A stretch of DNA of 64,000 bases from Actinomadura bangladeshensis (GTDB lineage: Bacteria; Actinomycetota; Actinomycetes; Streptosporangiales; Streptosporangiaceae): assembly GCF_004348335.1 (NCBI RefSeq), contig NZ_SMJW01000004.1, positions 1-64,000 of the forward strand. Direction: 5' to 3'. The notes under the pieces are model-generated. The model was not told the origin of the DNA and did not search any database. It worked only from the letters and a program-made list of their open reading frames with translations. Numbering within the stretch: position 1 is the stretch's first letter; every line of letters starts with the position of its first letter. This document shows positions 50,313-58,151 of the stretch, piece after piece. Made by a program: the position numbers and the translations under genes.

Positions 50313-51362
50313 TCATCGGCGCGTGCTTTCTCTGCGGACGATGGACCATGGCGCGGTCCGGGAATCGGGCTTCCGTCCGAGCGCTGCGCGCGCGCATGCC
50401 GCGCCTTGTTCGCGCAGGGATTGCGCGACCGTCGTCAGTCCGAGTCGCGCCGCCACCGCCGCGTCGTCCCATCCGGTCACCGCCAGATCGCCGGGAATGG
50501 CCCGTCGTGCGGCGCGGGCCGCGTGGACGACCCCGGCCGCCTGCTGGTCGCTCATCGCCGCGATCGCGTCGGGCGGGTCGGCGGAGGCGAGCAAGGTCGC
50601 CGCGATCCGCTCGGCCTCTGCCGCGTCGTTGCGTGCGCATACCGCGATGGTCACGTCCCGCCAGGCGATTCCGGCGTCCTCGGCTGCCCGCCGGTAGCCT
50701 TCCAGCCGCTCCCGCGTCACCGGGAACAGCACGTCGGTGACGTCCGCGCCGCTGACGACCGCGCTGGTCCGCTCCCGGGAAAGCGGAAAGCTCACTACCG
50801 CCGGACGTTCGGCGCCCGCGAACGCGATCGCGCCCACCGCGCGTGCCGCCGCGCGATTGTCAATGCCGACCAGACCCATTCCGCGAACCTTCGGCCCGCC
50901 ATGGACGACCGCGGGACGCTTCATCGCCTGGACGGCCGCCAATACCGGGTCATCGTCGGACGTGGTCCAGACGATGAACCCGTCGACGGCGGCGTCGGTG
51001 ATCCGGGGGACGTCATCGGCGGCACCGGTGATCGGCAGGATCGTCATGCCGTAACCGCGGTCGGCGCAGACATCGGCGATCCCGGCGAGGAAGGAGACCG
51101 CCTCCGGGTCGTCGAACGCGTAGCTCAGATGCTCCCCCATCACGACGCCGAGCGTTCGGGTCGTGCCGCGGCGCAGTGATCGGGCGCTCGGGTCGGGCCC
51201 GGCGTACCCGAGCCGGGCCGCCGCCGCGTGCACCTTCGCCCGCGCCCGATCCGATACGCGGTCGGGCCGGTTGTAGGTGTACGAGGCGGTCATGACCGAT
51301 ACGCCGGCCAGCTCGGCGACCTGTGCGAGGGTCACCCGCTTCGGGCCCACGGACGATTCCAC
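50313..51362 (-). CDS. LacI-family transcriptional regulator
   Basis: A 349-aa repressor. The N-terminal HTH reads VTLAQVAELAGVSVMTASYTYNRPDRVSDRARAKVHAAAARLGY, followed by a periplasmic-binding-type sugar/ligand domain ending GWDDAAVAARLGLTTVAQSLREQGAACARAAL. GTG 51362 has a TAGGCT -10-like box 6 bases upstream and no ribosome site, so it is probably leaderless. Divergent from an MFS gene, with a LacI-type palindrome between them at 51384-51399. The DUF1254 genes follow downstream and may belong to the same regulon. Confidence 0.93.
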   Translation of the reverse strand: MESSVGPKRVTLAQVAELAGVSVMTASYTYNRPDRVSDRARAKVHAAAARLGYAGPDPSARSLRRGTTRTLGVVMGEHLSYAFDDPEAVSFLAGIADVCADRGYGMTILPITGAADDVPRITDAAVDGFIVWTTSDDDPVLAAVQAMKRPAVVHGGPKVRGMGLVGIDNRAAARAVGAIAFAGAERPAVVSFPLSRERTSAVVSGADVTDVLFPVTRERLEGYRRAAEDAGIAWRDVTIAVCARNDAAEAERIAATLLASADPPDAIAAMSDQQAAGVVHAARAARRAIPGDLAVTGWDDAAVAARLGLTTVAQSLREQGAACARAALGRKPDSRTAPWSIVRRESTRR

Positions 51363-51383
51363 GAGAGCCAGCCTAGCGTGGCT

Positions 51384-51399
51384 TGTGTATCGTTACACA
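51384..51399. promoter_or_regulatory. LacI-type operator between lacI-like and MFS genes
   Basis: TGTGTA (51384-51389) and TACACA (51394-51399) flank TCGT, a 16-bp near-perfect palindrome with the central CG typical of LacI-family sites. It ends one base before the MFS ATG at 51401, so binding would cover the MFS promoter and approach the divergent lacI-like start. Confidence 0.75.
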
Positions 51400-51400
51400 C

Positions 51401-52600
51401 ATGGCGAGAGCTCCCGATCCGTCGCCGCGCCACGTGATCGTCCGGGCGTACGTGCCCTTTGCCGCGTTCGGCTCGTTCTGGGGTGTGTGGGGCACCTCCG
51501 TGCCGCGGATCCAGCAGCAGGCCGGCGTCGGGGACGGCCGGCTCGGCCTCGCGCTGCTCTTCGTGGGCGCGGGCGCTCTTCCCGCGATGCTGCCGGCCGG
51601 CAGGGCGCTCGACCGGTGGGGGCCGCCGGTCGCGGCCGCGGCCATCGCCGCCCTCGGCCTCGCCGGTGCCGTGCTGTCGCTGGCCGCGGTGAACACGGCG
51701 ACCCTGTGCGCCGGGCTCGCCCTGGTCGGCGCCGCCAGCGGAGCCGCGGACGTGACCATGAACGCGCTCGCCGGACGAGCCGAGAGGATCATCGGCCGCC
51801 CCGTCCTCACCCGTGCGCACGGCGTCTTCTCCGGCCTGGTCGTCCTTGCCAGTCTTGGCACCGGGCTGGCTTCGGCCGCGTCCCTGCCGCTCGCGGTCCC
51901 GTTCACGGCCGTGGCCGTTCTCTGCCTGGCGGCCGGCGCCTCCCTGCGCAAGGCACCGGCTTCCGGCGCCGCCGCTTATGGGCACGGCCGCGTCCCCGCT
52001 GCGTCTCCGGCACGGCTCGGCCGACGCGGGGCCGTCGCGTTGCCGCTGGTCGGAGCCCTGGGCGCGCTCGCGTTCGCCAGTGAGAACGCGCACCAGAGCT
52101 GGAGCGCGGTCTTCGCCCACGTGGAGCTTCACTCCGGTGCGGGGCTGAGCGCCGTCGCACCCGCCGTATTCGCCGGCACGGTCGCGGTCACGCGGTTCTC
52201 CACAGGCGGTCTCAAGGCCGCCCATGCCCGCACCGTTCTCCTCGCCGGCGCGTCGGCCGCCGCGTCCGGTGCGCTCGTCATCGCCGCCGCGCCCACGTTG
52301 TTCATCGCCGCGCTGGGTCTTGCGGCGGCCGCCGCCGGAACCGCGGTGCTGTTCCCGACCCTGCTCGGCGTCGTCTCGGCGAACGTCGACGAGTCCCGCC
52401 GGGGCCGCGCGACATCGGTCGTCACGGCCGTGTCCTACCTCGGCTTCCTCGTCGGCCCCGTCTACGTCGGGCTGTGGGCCGAGGCCGTGGGACTCCGCGG
52501 AGCGATGGTCGCGGTCGCCGCCCTCGCCGTCCTCCTGTTCGCCTTCACCCCGGCACTGCTCAGCAGAGTTCCCGCGCCCGCCGGCGCTCCCGAATGTTAA
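51401..52600 (+). CDS. MFS transporter, YbjJ-like 12-helix type
   Basis: A 399-aa major facilitator. ATG 51401 is directly behind the LacI palindrome and lacks a ribosome site, implying a leaderless message. Twelve helices; motifs include PRIQQQAGVGDGRLGLALLFVGAGALPAML, AASGAADVTMNALAGRAERI and FPTLLGVVSANVDESRRGRATSVVTAVSYLGFLVGPVYVG, which resemble YbjJ/FucP-type permeases. The divergent LacI-like protein is the likely regulator; the transported compound is unknown. Confidence 0.9.
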   Translation: MARAPDPSPRHVIVRAYVPFAAFGSFWGVWGTSVPRIQQQAGVGDGRLGLALLFVGAGALPAMLPAGRALDRWGPPVAAAAIAALGLAGAVLSLAAVNTATLCAGLALVGAASGAADVTMNALAGRAERIIGRPVLTRAHGVFSGLVVLASLGTGLASAASLPLAVPFTAVAVLCLAAGASLRKAPASGAAAYGHGRVPAASPARLGRRGAVALPLVGALGALAFASENAHQSWSAVFAHVELHSGAGLSAVAPAVFAGTVAVTRFSTGGLKAAHARTVLLAGASAAASGALVIAAAPTLFIAALGLAAAAAGTAVLFPTLLGVVSANVDESRRGRATSVVTAVSYLGFLVGPVYVGLWAEAVGLRGAMVAVAALAVLLFAFTPALLSRVPAPAGAPEC

Positions 52601-52625
52601 CTAGGGGGAGACATATATCAACTTT

Positions 52626-52642
52626 GACGTTATTTTAACGTC
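52626..52642. repeat. AT-rich inverted repeat before phoD-like gene
   Basis: GACGTTA and TAACGTC arms surround TTT, giving a 17-bp inverted repeat 71 bases upstream of the PhoD start. It could be a regulator site or a weak terminator of the MFS gene. It is not a PHO-box direct repeat. Confidence 0.5.
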
Positions 52643-52712
52643 GAGATCGCAGGTGATCCTGATATCGACTCAGTCCTGTGTGAGGGCTGCGGACGGGAAG
52701 GGAAGCGTGCAG

Positions 52713-54392
52713 GTGAGCGAAGATGTAGACCCCGGGCCTGCTCTGAGGGATCCGGGCAGGCGGCGTTTCCTGGCTTACTCCGGGATCGGGGCGCTGGCGC
52801 TGGCGTTCGGGCCGTTGCGGGCGGAGCCGTCGACCCTGACGCGGGAGGTGTCCCGGTTCAAGGGCGATCCGTTCAGCCTCGGCATCGCGTCCGGCGACCC
52901 GCTGCCCGACTCGGTCGTCCTGTGGACGCGGCTGGCGCCGGATCCGCTGGCCTCGCTCGGCGGCATGGAGCCGTACCGCGTCCCCGTCCGCTGGCAGGTC
53001 GCCGAGGACGCGGGGTTCCGGCGGGTGGTCCGGGACGGGACGGCGACCGCCAGGCCGGAGTACGCGCACTCGGTGCACGTCGACGTGCGCGGCCTGCGTC
53101 CCGGCCGGGAGTACTTCTACCGGTTCAAGGCGGGCAACGAGATCTCACCGACCGGACGGACCAAGACCGCCCCCGCGCCCGGGACGACGGCGAGCGCGTT
53201 CGCCTTCGGGATGGTGTCGTGCCAGGCGTGGTTCGACGGCTACTACACCGCGTACGGCCACCTGGCCGGGGAAGACCTCGACCTGGTCGTCCATCTGGGC
53301 GACTACCTGTACGAGTTCGGCGTCCAGACCAATGGCGGCAGGCCCGACACGCCGGTGCCGGACAAGTTCCACACCCCCACCGTCCACCTGTCGGAGTACC
53401 GCGACCGGTACGCGCTCTACAAGCTCGACCCGGAACTGCAGGCCGCGCACGCCATGGCACCGTGGATCGTCACCTGGGACGACCACGAGGTCGTCGACAA
53501 CTACGCCGACCTCGCCCACCCGTCGGCGCCGCCGGAGGACTTCCTCGTCCGCCGCGCCAACGCCTACCGGGCGTACTGGGAGCACATGCCGCTGCGGGTC
53601 CTGGAGCCGGCCGGTCAGAACATGCCGCTGTACCGCCGGTTCACCTTCGGCCGGCTGCTGGAGTTCAACGTCCTGGACACCCGCCAGTACCGCAGTGACC
53701 AGGCGTGCGGCGACGGCCTGAAGACCGACTGCGACGAGCGGCTCGACCCGTCCCGGACGCTGCTCGGCGACGCCCAGGAGGCGTGGCTGCTGGACGGCCT
53801 CGGACGCTCGCAGGCGAAGTGGAACGTCCTGGCGCAGCAGATGATGCTGTCGCAGGTCGACTTCAACACCGATCCCGGGCAGGCGTTCGGGATGGACCTG
53901 TGGGACGGCTACAAGCCGTCCCGCGACCGGCTGCTGAACGGGATCGTCGAGCGGAAGGTCCGCAACCCGGTCGTGCTGTCGGGCGACTTCCACCGCAGCA
54001 TGGCCGCGGACGTCAAGCGGGACTTCGACGACCCCGCCTCCCCCACGATCGCGACGGAGTTCCTCGGCTCGTCCATCTCGTCCGGCATGGACGGGGCCGA
54101 CATGGACGAGTACGGCTCGCAGTTCCTCGCGGCGAACGACCACATCCGCTTCTACAACGGGCAGCGCGGATACATGACGTTCAACGTCACGCCCGACACG
54201 CTGAACGCGTCCTACCGCGTCGTGCCGTACGTCCGGGAACGCGGCGCGCCCGTGTTCACCCGCGCCGGCTTCGCCGTCGAGGACGGCAAGCCCGGCCTGC
54301 AGGCCGACTCCACCAGTACCGCACGCGGCAAGAGCTTCCTGGCCGCCTCCGAAGTCGACCCTCCCGAGCCGCTGAAGGGGAAGCGCACGTGA
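52713..54392 (+). CDS. phoD: PhoD-type alkaline phosphatase/phosphodiesterase, Tat-exported
   Basis: A 559-aa secreted metallophosphatase releasing phosphate from mono- or diesters outside the cell. GTG 52713 is preferred to GTG 52707 on spacing to AAGGGA. The Tat signal is RDPGRRRFLAYSGIGALALAFG. An N-terminal fibronectin-like PhoD_N domain precedes the catalytic core: GMVSCQAWFDG, HLGDYLYEFG, WDDHEVVDNYAD, DTRQYRSDQ and VVLSGDFHRSMAADV hold the Fe/Ca ligands. The stop overlaps the next start by four bases. Confidence 0.95.
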   Translation: MSEDVDPGPALRDPGRRRFLAYSGIGALALAFGPLRAEPSTLTREVSRFKGDPFSLGIASGDPLPDSVVLWTRLAPDPLASLGGMEPYRVPVRWQVAEDAGFRRVVRDGTATARPEYAHSVHVDVRGLRPGREYFYRFKAGNEISPTGRTKTAPAPGTTASAFAFGMVSCQAWFDGYYTAYGHLAGEDLDLVVHLGDYLYEFGVQTNGGRPDTPVPDKFHTPTVHLSEYRDRYALYKLDPELQAAHAMAPWIVTWDDHEVVDNYADLAHPSAPPEDFLVRRANAYRAYWEHMPLRVLEPAGQNMPLYRRFTFGRLLEFNVLDTRQYRSDQACGDGLKTDCDERLDPSRTLLGDAQEAWLLDGLGRSQAKWNVLAQQMMLSQVDFNTDPGQAFGMDLWDGYKPSRDRLLNGIVERKVRNPVVLSGDFHRSMAADVKRDFDDPASPTIATEFLGSSISSGMDGADMDEYGSQFLAANDHIRFYNGQRGYMTFNVTPDTLNASYRVVPYVRERGAPVFTRAGFAVEDGKPGLQADSTSTARGKSFLAASEVDPPEPLKGKRT

Positions 54393-55258
54393 GCGTTCGC
54401 AAGATCATCGCGTTGCTGGCCGCGTCGCTCACGGCGGTCGCGGGTGTGGCCGCGTACGGCGGCACGGCCTCCGCCGCCAAGCAGGGGCGCGGGTCGGTCA
54501 CCATGACGGTGCAGTCCGGGGCGCTGGACGTGCTCGCCGCCCCGTGCGGAGGCAGGCCGCTGCTGATCGACCTCGCCAACTCCGGTTCCGAGGGCGAGTA
54601 CGTCGACGTGTTCATCACGCCGGAGCGTCCGCTCCTCACCTCGCACGACGTCATCTCGACCTACGTGCCGCCGAGCCGCAGCATCGTCGTCCGGGCGCAG
54701 GTCTCCGCGCCGCTCGGTTCCGCCGGAGGGACGCACGAGGTGTCCCTGCGGCTCGGGCCGCGTGGACCCGCGCAGGAGACGGCCGTCACGGTCACGCCGA
54801 AGCCGTCCGGGCCGGGCGCCAACCTCGCCCTCGGCGGACCCGTCAGCGCCTCGTCCACGCACGGCAACTTCAACGTCTGCGGCGCGGTCGACGCCAACAC
54901 CGACTCCGAGGACTGGTCCGCACGGACCGGCTGGAACGACGGCACGCGCGCGGTGTTCCCGGACACCTACACGGTCGAGTTCGGCGGTCCGCAGCCGATC
55001 GACCGGGTCGTCCTGCACACGCTGAACTCCGCGCGCTACCCCGCCGCCCGCTACGGCCTGAAGGACTTCGACGTCCAGACGCTCGGCAGCGGCGGCGAGT
55101 GGACGACGGTGTCCAGCATTCGCGGCAACACCGCCGGCCGGGTGGAGATCCCGCTCGACCCGGTGGTCTCCACCGCGTCCGTGCGCGTCGTCGCGCTGGC
55201 GTCCAACAGCGGCGACTACTCCCGCATCGTCGAACTGGAGGTCTACCAGGACTCGTAA
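54389..55258 (+). CDS. Secreted discoidin (F5/8 type C)-domain protein coupled to PhoD
   Basis: A 289-aa secreted protein. GTG 54389 overlaps the phoD stop (GTGA). The signal peptide (about 1-29) is followed by a beta-rich domain (about 35-140, with one Cys) and a discoidin/F5/8 type C module (about 150-288): NLALGGPVSASSTHGNFNVCGAVDANTDSEDWSA, PDTYTVEFGGPQPIDRVVLHTLN and TASVRVVALASNSGDYSRIVELEVY. Such modules bind sugars or phospholipid head groups, so it may hold PhoD at its substrate. Confidence 0.88.
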   Translation: MSVRKIIALLAASLTAVAGVAAYGGTASAAKQGRGSVTMTVQSGALDVLAAPCGGRPLLIDLANSGSEGEYVDVFITPERPLLTSHDVISTYVPPSRSIVVRAQVSAPLGSAGGTHEVSLRLGPRGPAQETAVTVTPKPSGPGANLALGGPVSASSTHGNFNVCGAVDANTDSEDWSARTGWNDGTRAVFPDTYTVEFGGPQPIDRVVLHTLNSARYPAARYGLKDFDVQTLGSGGEWTTVSSIRGNTAGRVEIPLDPVVSTASVRVVALASNSGDYSRIVELEVYQDS

Positions 55259-55302
55259 TCGCCCGCGACTTCCCACCGGACTGCGCGCGACTCCGCGCCA
55301 CG

Positions 55303-55333
55303 TTGCCGGGCCGGCCCCAGGCCGGCCCGGCAA
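55303..55333. terminator. 14-bp stem hairpin after the phoD operon
   Basis: TTGCCGGGCCGGCC (55303-55316) pairs exactly with GGCCGGCCCGGCAA (55320-55333) around a 3-base loop, 44 bases after the discoidin gene stop. Confidence 0.75.
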
Positions 55334-55411
55334 TCTCCGTTGTAGCGGGGGCGATGCCGGACCTGTGCCGACCGGGCGACATCGTGATGCACATCCCAGA
55401 CTGTACTTCGG

Positions 55412-55440
55412 TTGACAAAGTCTGCTTGCAAAAGACAAGC
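55412..55440 (+). promoter_or_regulatory. Candidate promoter/operator of the DUF998 gene
   Basis: TTGACA at 55412-55417 is a consensus -35. Downstream, GCTTG (55423-55427) and CAAGC (55436-55440) form an inverted repeat over the spacer and -10 position, followed by another GCTTGCTT. The region is AT-rich compared with its surroundings. The binding protein is unknown. Confidence 0.45.
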
Positions 55441-55478
55441 TTGCTTCGGACCAGCCCCCACCGATCAAGGGACTCTTC

Positions 55479-56171
55479 ATGACGCAGACGATTCACACCC
55501 CGGCCGCCACCCGTCCGGTGCACGCCGCCCGCCCCGCGCACGCCGCCCGTCCGGCGGTCCGGCCGCTGCTGGGCTGCGCGATGGCCGCGGGTCCGCTGTT
55601 CCTGGTGACAGGCGTGGTCCAGGGGCTGCTCCGGGACGGCTACGACTTCACCCGCAACGCCATCAGCCAGCTCAGCCTGGGCGACCTCGGCTGGATCCAG
55701 AAGACCGGCTTCGCGCTCACCGGCGTGCTGATCATCGCCGGCGCGGTCGGGATCCGGCGGGTACTGGACGGCGGTCCCGGCGGCGTCTGGGCACCCAGAC
55801 TCGTCGCCGTGTTCGGCGCCTCGTTCCTGGTCAGCGCAGTGTTCACCGCCGACCCCGGCGCCGGCTTCCCCGCCGGCACCCCCGATGGCCCGGCCGCGTC
55901 GCTGAGCACGAGCGGCGCCGTCCACATGCTCGGCGGCATGGTCGGTTACCTGGCGCTGTGCGCGGCGTTCTTCGTGCTGGCCCGGCGCTTCTCAGCACAA
56001 GGGCAGCGCGTCTGGGCGGTGGCGTCCCGGATCGTTCCGGTGGCCGTCCTGGCCGGTTTCGCCGGCTCCGCCGCGAGCGTGCTGGTCTTCACCGCGGGGG
56101 CGGCGCTGGGCCTGGTCTGGCTCACCGCGACGACCGCGCGGCTCGCCGCCGCGCCCGGTTCCTCGTCCTGA
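55479..56171 (+). CDS. DUF998 family six-helix membrane protein
   Basis: A 230-aa integral membrane protein of unknown function. ATG 55479 follows AAGGGA. The N-terminal 28 residues repeat AARPAHAARPA-type sequence. Family features: GVVQGLLRDGYDFTRNAISQLSLGDLGWIQKTGFALTGVLIIAGAVGIRRVL and FTADPGAGFPAGTPDG...GAVHMLGGM. About six helices. Ends 8 bases before the convergent neighbour's stop. Confidence 0.9.
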   Translation: MTQTIHTPAATRPVHAARPAHAARPAVRPLLGCAMAAGPLFLVTGVVQGLLRDGYDFTRNAISQLSLGDLGWIQKTGFALTGVLIIAGAVGIRRVLDGGPGGVWAPRLVAVFGASFLVSAVFTADPGAGFPAGTPDGPAASLSTSGAVHMLGGMVGYLALCAAFFVLARRFSAQGQRVWAVASRIVPVAVLAGFAGSAASVLVFTAGAALGLVWLTATTARLAAAPGSSS

Positions 56172-56179
56172 GCGGACGA

Positions 56180-57433
56180 TCAGCGGGGCGGCCTTGGGGC
56201 GGGGACGAGGAGGCGGTGCAGGCGGAGTGTCCGCTTGCCGCGCTCGCGGTCGTCCGGGCCGAGGGGCGGGAGCCTGAACCGGTTGCCGCGGATGTGCCGG
56301 AGCAGACCGGGCTCGGGCGGGATGCCGTGGTGGTCGAGGTGGTGGACGGTGCCGCCGCGCCAGACCCAGGTGCCGTCGGTGTGGTAGCTGTCCGGAACCC
56401 GTTGGGGGCGCGCGGGGTCGAAGCCGTCCGCGAAGAACCGGCCGCTGTCGTGGACGGTGAGGCCCCGGCGCAGGTAGTCCAGCACGGCGTCGCGTTCCTG
56501 CGGGTCCAGGGCGGGGCGGCGGGCGACGTCCGGGGCGCCGGGGACGGGGTTCTCGGAGAAGCGGAGCGACTGGCCGTAGACGGACGCGTGCCGCCGCAGG
56601 TCGTCCAGGCTCGCCGATTCCTGCGCGGGCGCGTCCGGGCGGACGTGCCCGGCGGTCGGGTCGGCGGGGAACGTGCGGCAGCGCTGTAGCGCCTCGATCG
56701 CGGGGACGCCTTCGGCGTGCAGTTCGCGGAGGCGCAGGATCCAGGGGCTCATCGCGGCGCTGCCGATGGCGGCGGCGTCGTCGCGCGGGAGGAACTGGGC
56801 GGCGTTGCCGTGGAGGCCGGCCCACAGGTAGCCGAGAACGAGGCCGTCGTCACCGACGACCGGCAGATGACGGACGGGTCCGGTGGTGGTCAGGTCGTAG
56901 GAGGGAGGCAACGTGAAGGACAGCGGCCCCCAACCCTTCGAGCGGTCCATGGGCGAGCCGTCGGGGAGTTCGCCGTAGAGGATCGAGTCCGTGGGGGACG
57001 GCTGGTAGCCGGGGTCGTCGAGCCGGCGGAGCGCGGTGTAGTCGGCGGCGGTGCGCTCGGTCGCGTCCGCGGGGACGCCGCCGCCGATCGGGTCCTCGGG
57101 ACGTCCGATCCACTGCCTGACCGCGTCGCGGGAGGGGAGTTCCCGCCGGCTCGCCTCCTGGAGGCGCCGTGACCAGAGGATCGGGGTCTTGTAGGCCACA
57201 TCGAGGAAGCCCGGTCGGCGCAGGAAGCCCGCGGAACGGTCGTCCGTCCCCGCCCACAGGTAGCCGACATGGTCGCCGTTCAGCATCACCGGGAAGTAGA
57301 TGAGCGGATCACGGGTCACCGGCCGGTACGCGCCGCTCGCGTGGGGAGCGCGGAACGGAGCCGGCGCCGCGCCGCCGGGAACGCCGCCCGGGAAAGGGCC
57401 GCTCTGGCCGTCTGGTGGAGGAACGCTGTTCAT
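56180..57433 (-). CDS. Uncharacterised protein with an internal duplicated domain
   Basis: A 417-aa soluble protein I do not recognise. Two modules of about 90 residues repeat: residues about 46-135 (YFPVMLNGDHVGYLWAGTDDRSAGFLRR...PILWSRRLQEA) and about 195-285 (HLPVVGDDGLVLGYLWAGLHGNAAQFLPR...PWILRLRELHA). Both share the core GYLWAG-x5-A-x-FL-x-R and a trailing LR/RL helix. The C-terminal part (about 320-417) has a His-rich segment, HTDGTWVWRGGTVHHLDHHGIPPEPGLLRHIRGNRFRLPPL, resembling tails of proteins linked to polymorphic toxin or immunity systems. A Pro/Gly-rich N-terminus (1-35) is disordered. No neighbours in the operon. Confidence 0.82.
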   Translation of the reverse strand: MNSVPPPDGQSGPFPGGVPGGAAPAPFRAPHASGAYRPVTRDPLIYFPVMLNGDHVGYLWAGTDDRSAGFLRRPGFLDVAYKTPILWSRRLQEASRRELPSRDAVRQWIGRPEDPIGGGVPADATERTAADYTALRRLDDPGYQPSPTDSILYGELPDGSPMDRSKGWGPLSFTLPPSYDLTTTGPVRHLPVVGDDGLVLGYLWAGLHGNAAQFLPRDDAAAIGSAAMSPWILRLRELHAEGVPAIEALQRCRTFPADPTAGHVRPDAPAQESASLDDLRRHASVYGQSLRFSENPVPGAPDVARRPALDPQERDAVLDYLRRGLTVHDSGRFFADGFDPARPQRVPDSYHTDGTWVWRGGTVHHLDHHGIPPEPGLLRHIRGNRFRLPPLGPDDRERGKRTLRLHRLLVPAPRPPR

Positions 57434-57470
57434 TCGACTCCATTCTGCATCCGATGGCCCTCCGAGGCGG

Positions 57471-58151
57471 CTAGGGCAGGGGGTCGGTGGGGGCGGCCTG
57501 GGCCAGGCCGGTTCGGTAGGCGATGACGACCAGTTGCGCTCGGTCGCGGGCGTCCAACTTCGTCATGGCGCGCTGGACGTGGGCGCGGACGGTGAAGGGG
57601 CTGAGGAACATCCGCTCGGCGATCTCCTGATTGGACAGGCCGGTCGCGACCAAGGCCACCATCTCGCGTTCGCGCGGGGTGAGCCTGGCGAGTCGTTCGG
57701 GGTTCTCCGGCGGGACGCCGTCCGGGGTGGCCAGGAAGCGGGCGACCAGCGAGCGGGTCGCTGCCGGGGACAGCAGGGTGTCGCCGCCGGCGATCGTGCG
57801 CACGGCGTCGAGGAGGTCCTCGGCCCCGATGCCCTTGCCGATGAAGCCGCTCGCCCCCGCGCGCAGTGCCCGGGCGACGTACTCGTCGGTCTCGTAGGTG
57901 GTGAGGATCAGGATGCGGCTGGCGCGCAGGTCCGGGTCCGCGCAGATCTGCGCGGTGGCGGTGAGGCCGTCCACGTCCGGCATGCGGATGTCCATGACCA
58001 CCACGTCCGGACGGAGTTCCCGGGTGAGCCGCACCGCCTCCCGGCCGTCGGCGGCCTCGCCGACCACGGTGATGTCGTCGGCGCTGTCGAGGAGCATCCG
58101 GAAGGCGCCGCGCAGCAGTGCCTGGTCGTCGGCGAGCAGTACCCGGAGCAT
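57471..58151 (-). CDS. NarL/FixJ-family response regulator
   Basis: A 226-aa response regulator. The receiver domain has Asp9 and phospho-acceptor Asp54 (VVVMDIRMPDVDGL), and TTYETDEY carries the switch Thr. The C-terminal LuxR-type HTH is LTPREREMVALVATGLSNQEIAERMFLSPFTVRAHVQRAMTKLDARDRAQLV. ATG 58151 overlaps the kinase stop (TGATG), so it is coupled to the histidine kinase and is its cognate partner. The MMPL transporter at the head of the operon is a likely target or sensor partner. Confidence 0.95.
   Translation of the reverse strand: MLRVLLADDQALLRGAFRMLLDSADDITVVGEAADGREAVRLTRELRPDVVVMDIRMPDVDGLTATAQICADPDLRASRILILTTYETDEYVARALRAGASGFIGKGIGAEDLLDAVRTIAGGDTLLSPAATRSLVARFLATPDGVPPENPERLARLTPREREMVALVATGLSNQEIAERMFLSPFTVRAHVQRAMTKLDARDRAQLVVIAYRTGLAQAAPTDPLP

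Noticed and set aside
52601-52712. PHO box upstream of phoD
   Set aside because: I looked for GTTCACC-type 11-bp direct repeats and found only the GACGTTA/TAACGTC inverted repeat, which does not fit PhoP binding sites.
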